This document shows, piece after piece, positions 63,943-64,000 of a stretch of 64,000 nt of DNA. The first letter of the stretch is position 1, and the number at the start of each line of letters is the position of its first letter. Location of the stretch: positions 62,001-126,000 of the forward strand of contig JAZRGV010000023.1 in NCBI GenBank assembly GCA_045644465.1, given 5' to 3'. The notes beneath the pieces are model-generated. The model did no database searches, had not been told where the DNA came from, and saw nothing but the letters and a program-made list of their open reading frames with translations. Source of the DNA: HGM04593 sp045644465. GTDB lineage: Bacteria; Bacteroidota; Bacteroidia; Bacteroidales; Bacteroidaceae. The position numbers and the translations under genes are program-made.

Positions 63943-64000
63943 ATGAGCAACTATTATTGCTTGGTTGCGGGTTTACCCGATGTTGCTTTTGACGGTAGCA
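63943..64000 (+). CDS. DUF2764 protein, N-terminal fragment
   Basis: Only the first 19 residues are in the window (MSNYYCLVAGLPDVAFDGS). They match the start of DUF2764 proteins found between subunits E and A in Bacteroidales V-ATPase operons. The gene starts three bases after the atpE stop codon and continues beyond the window edge. Confidence 0.75.
   Translation, partial: MSNYYCLVAGLPDVAFDGS

Overview
The window reads as a chromosomal segment of an anaerobic Bacteroidales bacterium, probably a gut commensal. Supporting signs are promoters of the Bacteroidota type (TTG, a spacer of about 20, then TAnnTTTG, with weak Shine-Dalgarno use), a BatD/BatE pair, a surface BspA-like leucine-rich protein with a sorting-type tail, AddAB rather than RecBCD, menaquinone genes, DUF4136, DUF4494 and DUF5113-like families, a V-type ATPase start and a [FeFe]-hydrogenase cluster. 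No rRNA, tRNA, CRISPR array or prophage was seen. The genus cannot be fixed from this sequence.

Layout. 1-2.6 kb: the 3' end of a bat operon (batD fragment, batE) and a PAP2 phosphatase. 2.7-3.3 kb: a prolyl-tRNA deacylase-like gene. 3.4-7.0 kb: a promoter, an (AC)20 microsatellite, two hairpins and a BspA-like surface protein with an EF-hand. 7.1-9.2 kb: four 82-bp tandem repeats whose last copy supplies the -33 box of an aminopeptidase P gene. 9.25-10.7 kb: a REP-type palindrome array around a RAYT transposase gene, with one palindrome inside its reading frame. 10.7-14.2 kb: an FHA/zinc-ribbon protein, an HU-SPOR membrane protein and a U32-family protein. 14.4-24.9 kb: a DNA-break processing operon, sbcD-sbcC-addA-addB. 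25-27.4 kb: menA, menG and a bile-acid-symporter-family gene. 27.7-34.5 kb: an M16 protease, envelope proteins, an S41 homologue lacking its catalytic residues, and rpsP. 34.8-41.9 kb: hydA facing away from hydE-hydG-thioesterase-hydF, then glyA. 42-44.6 kb: an outer-membrane barrel, a flavin reductase and pyrI/pyrB. 44.9-48.6 kb: penicillin-binding protein 1A and an M16 homologue without its zinc motif. 48.8-60.2 kb: a long same-strand cluster (MORN protein, YhcH, GlgB, membrane protein, Fib_succ_major protein, a 1414-residue double sensor kinase, its response regulator, an AbgT-like membrane protein). 60.2-63 kb: yggS, DUF4494, a small unknown gene and a short malic enzyme. 63.3 kb to the end: the start of a V-type ATPase operon.

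How the genes fit together. The hyd genes make and mature an [FeFe] hydrogenase for fermentative redox balance; serine hydroxymethyltransferase beside hydF may matter because serine-derived carbon has been implicated in the H-cluster bridge. The sbcDC and addAB pairs act on DNA ends. menA and menG finish menaquinone. The most unusual regions are the REP/RAYT locus, the microsatellite leader of the BspA gene, the repeat-built pepP promoter, the double kinase, and a possible small RNA between the U32 and addB genes that shares a 27-base block with the hydF leader.
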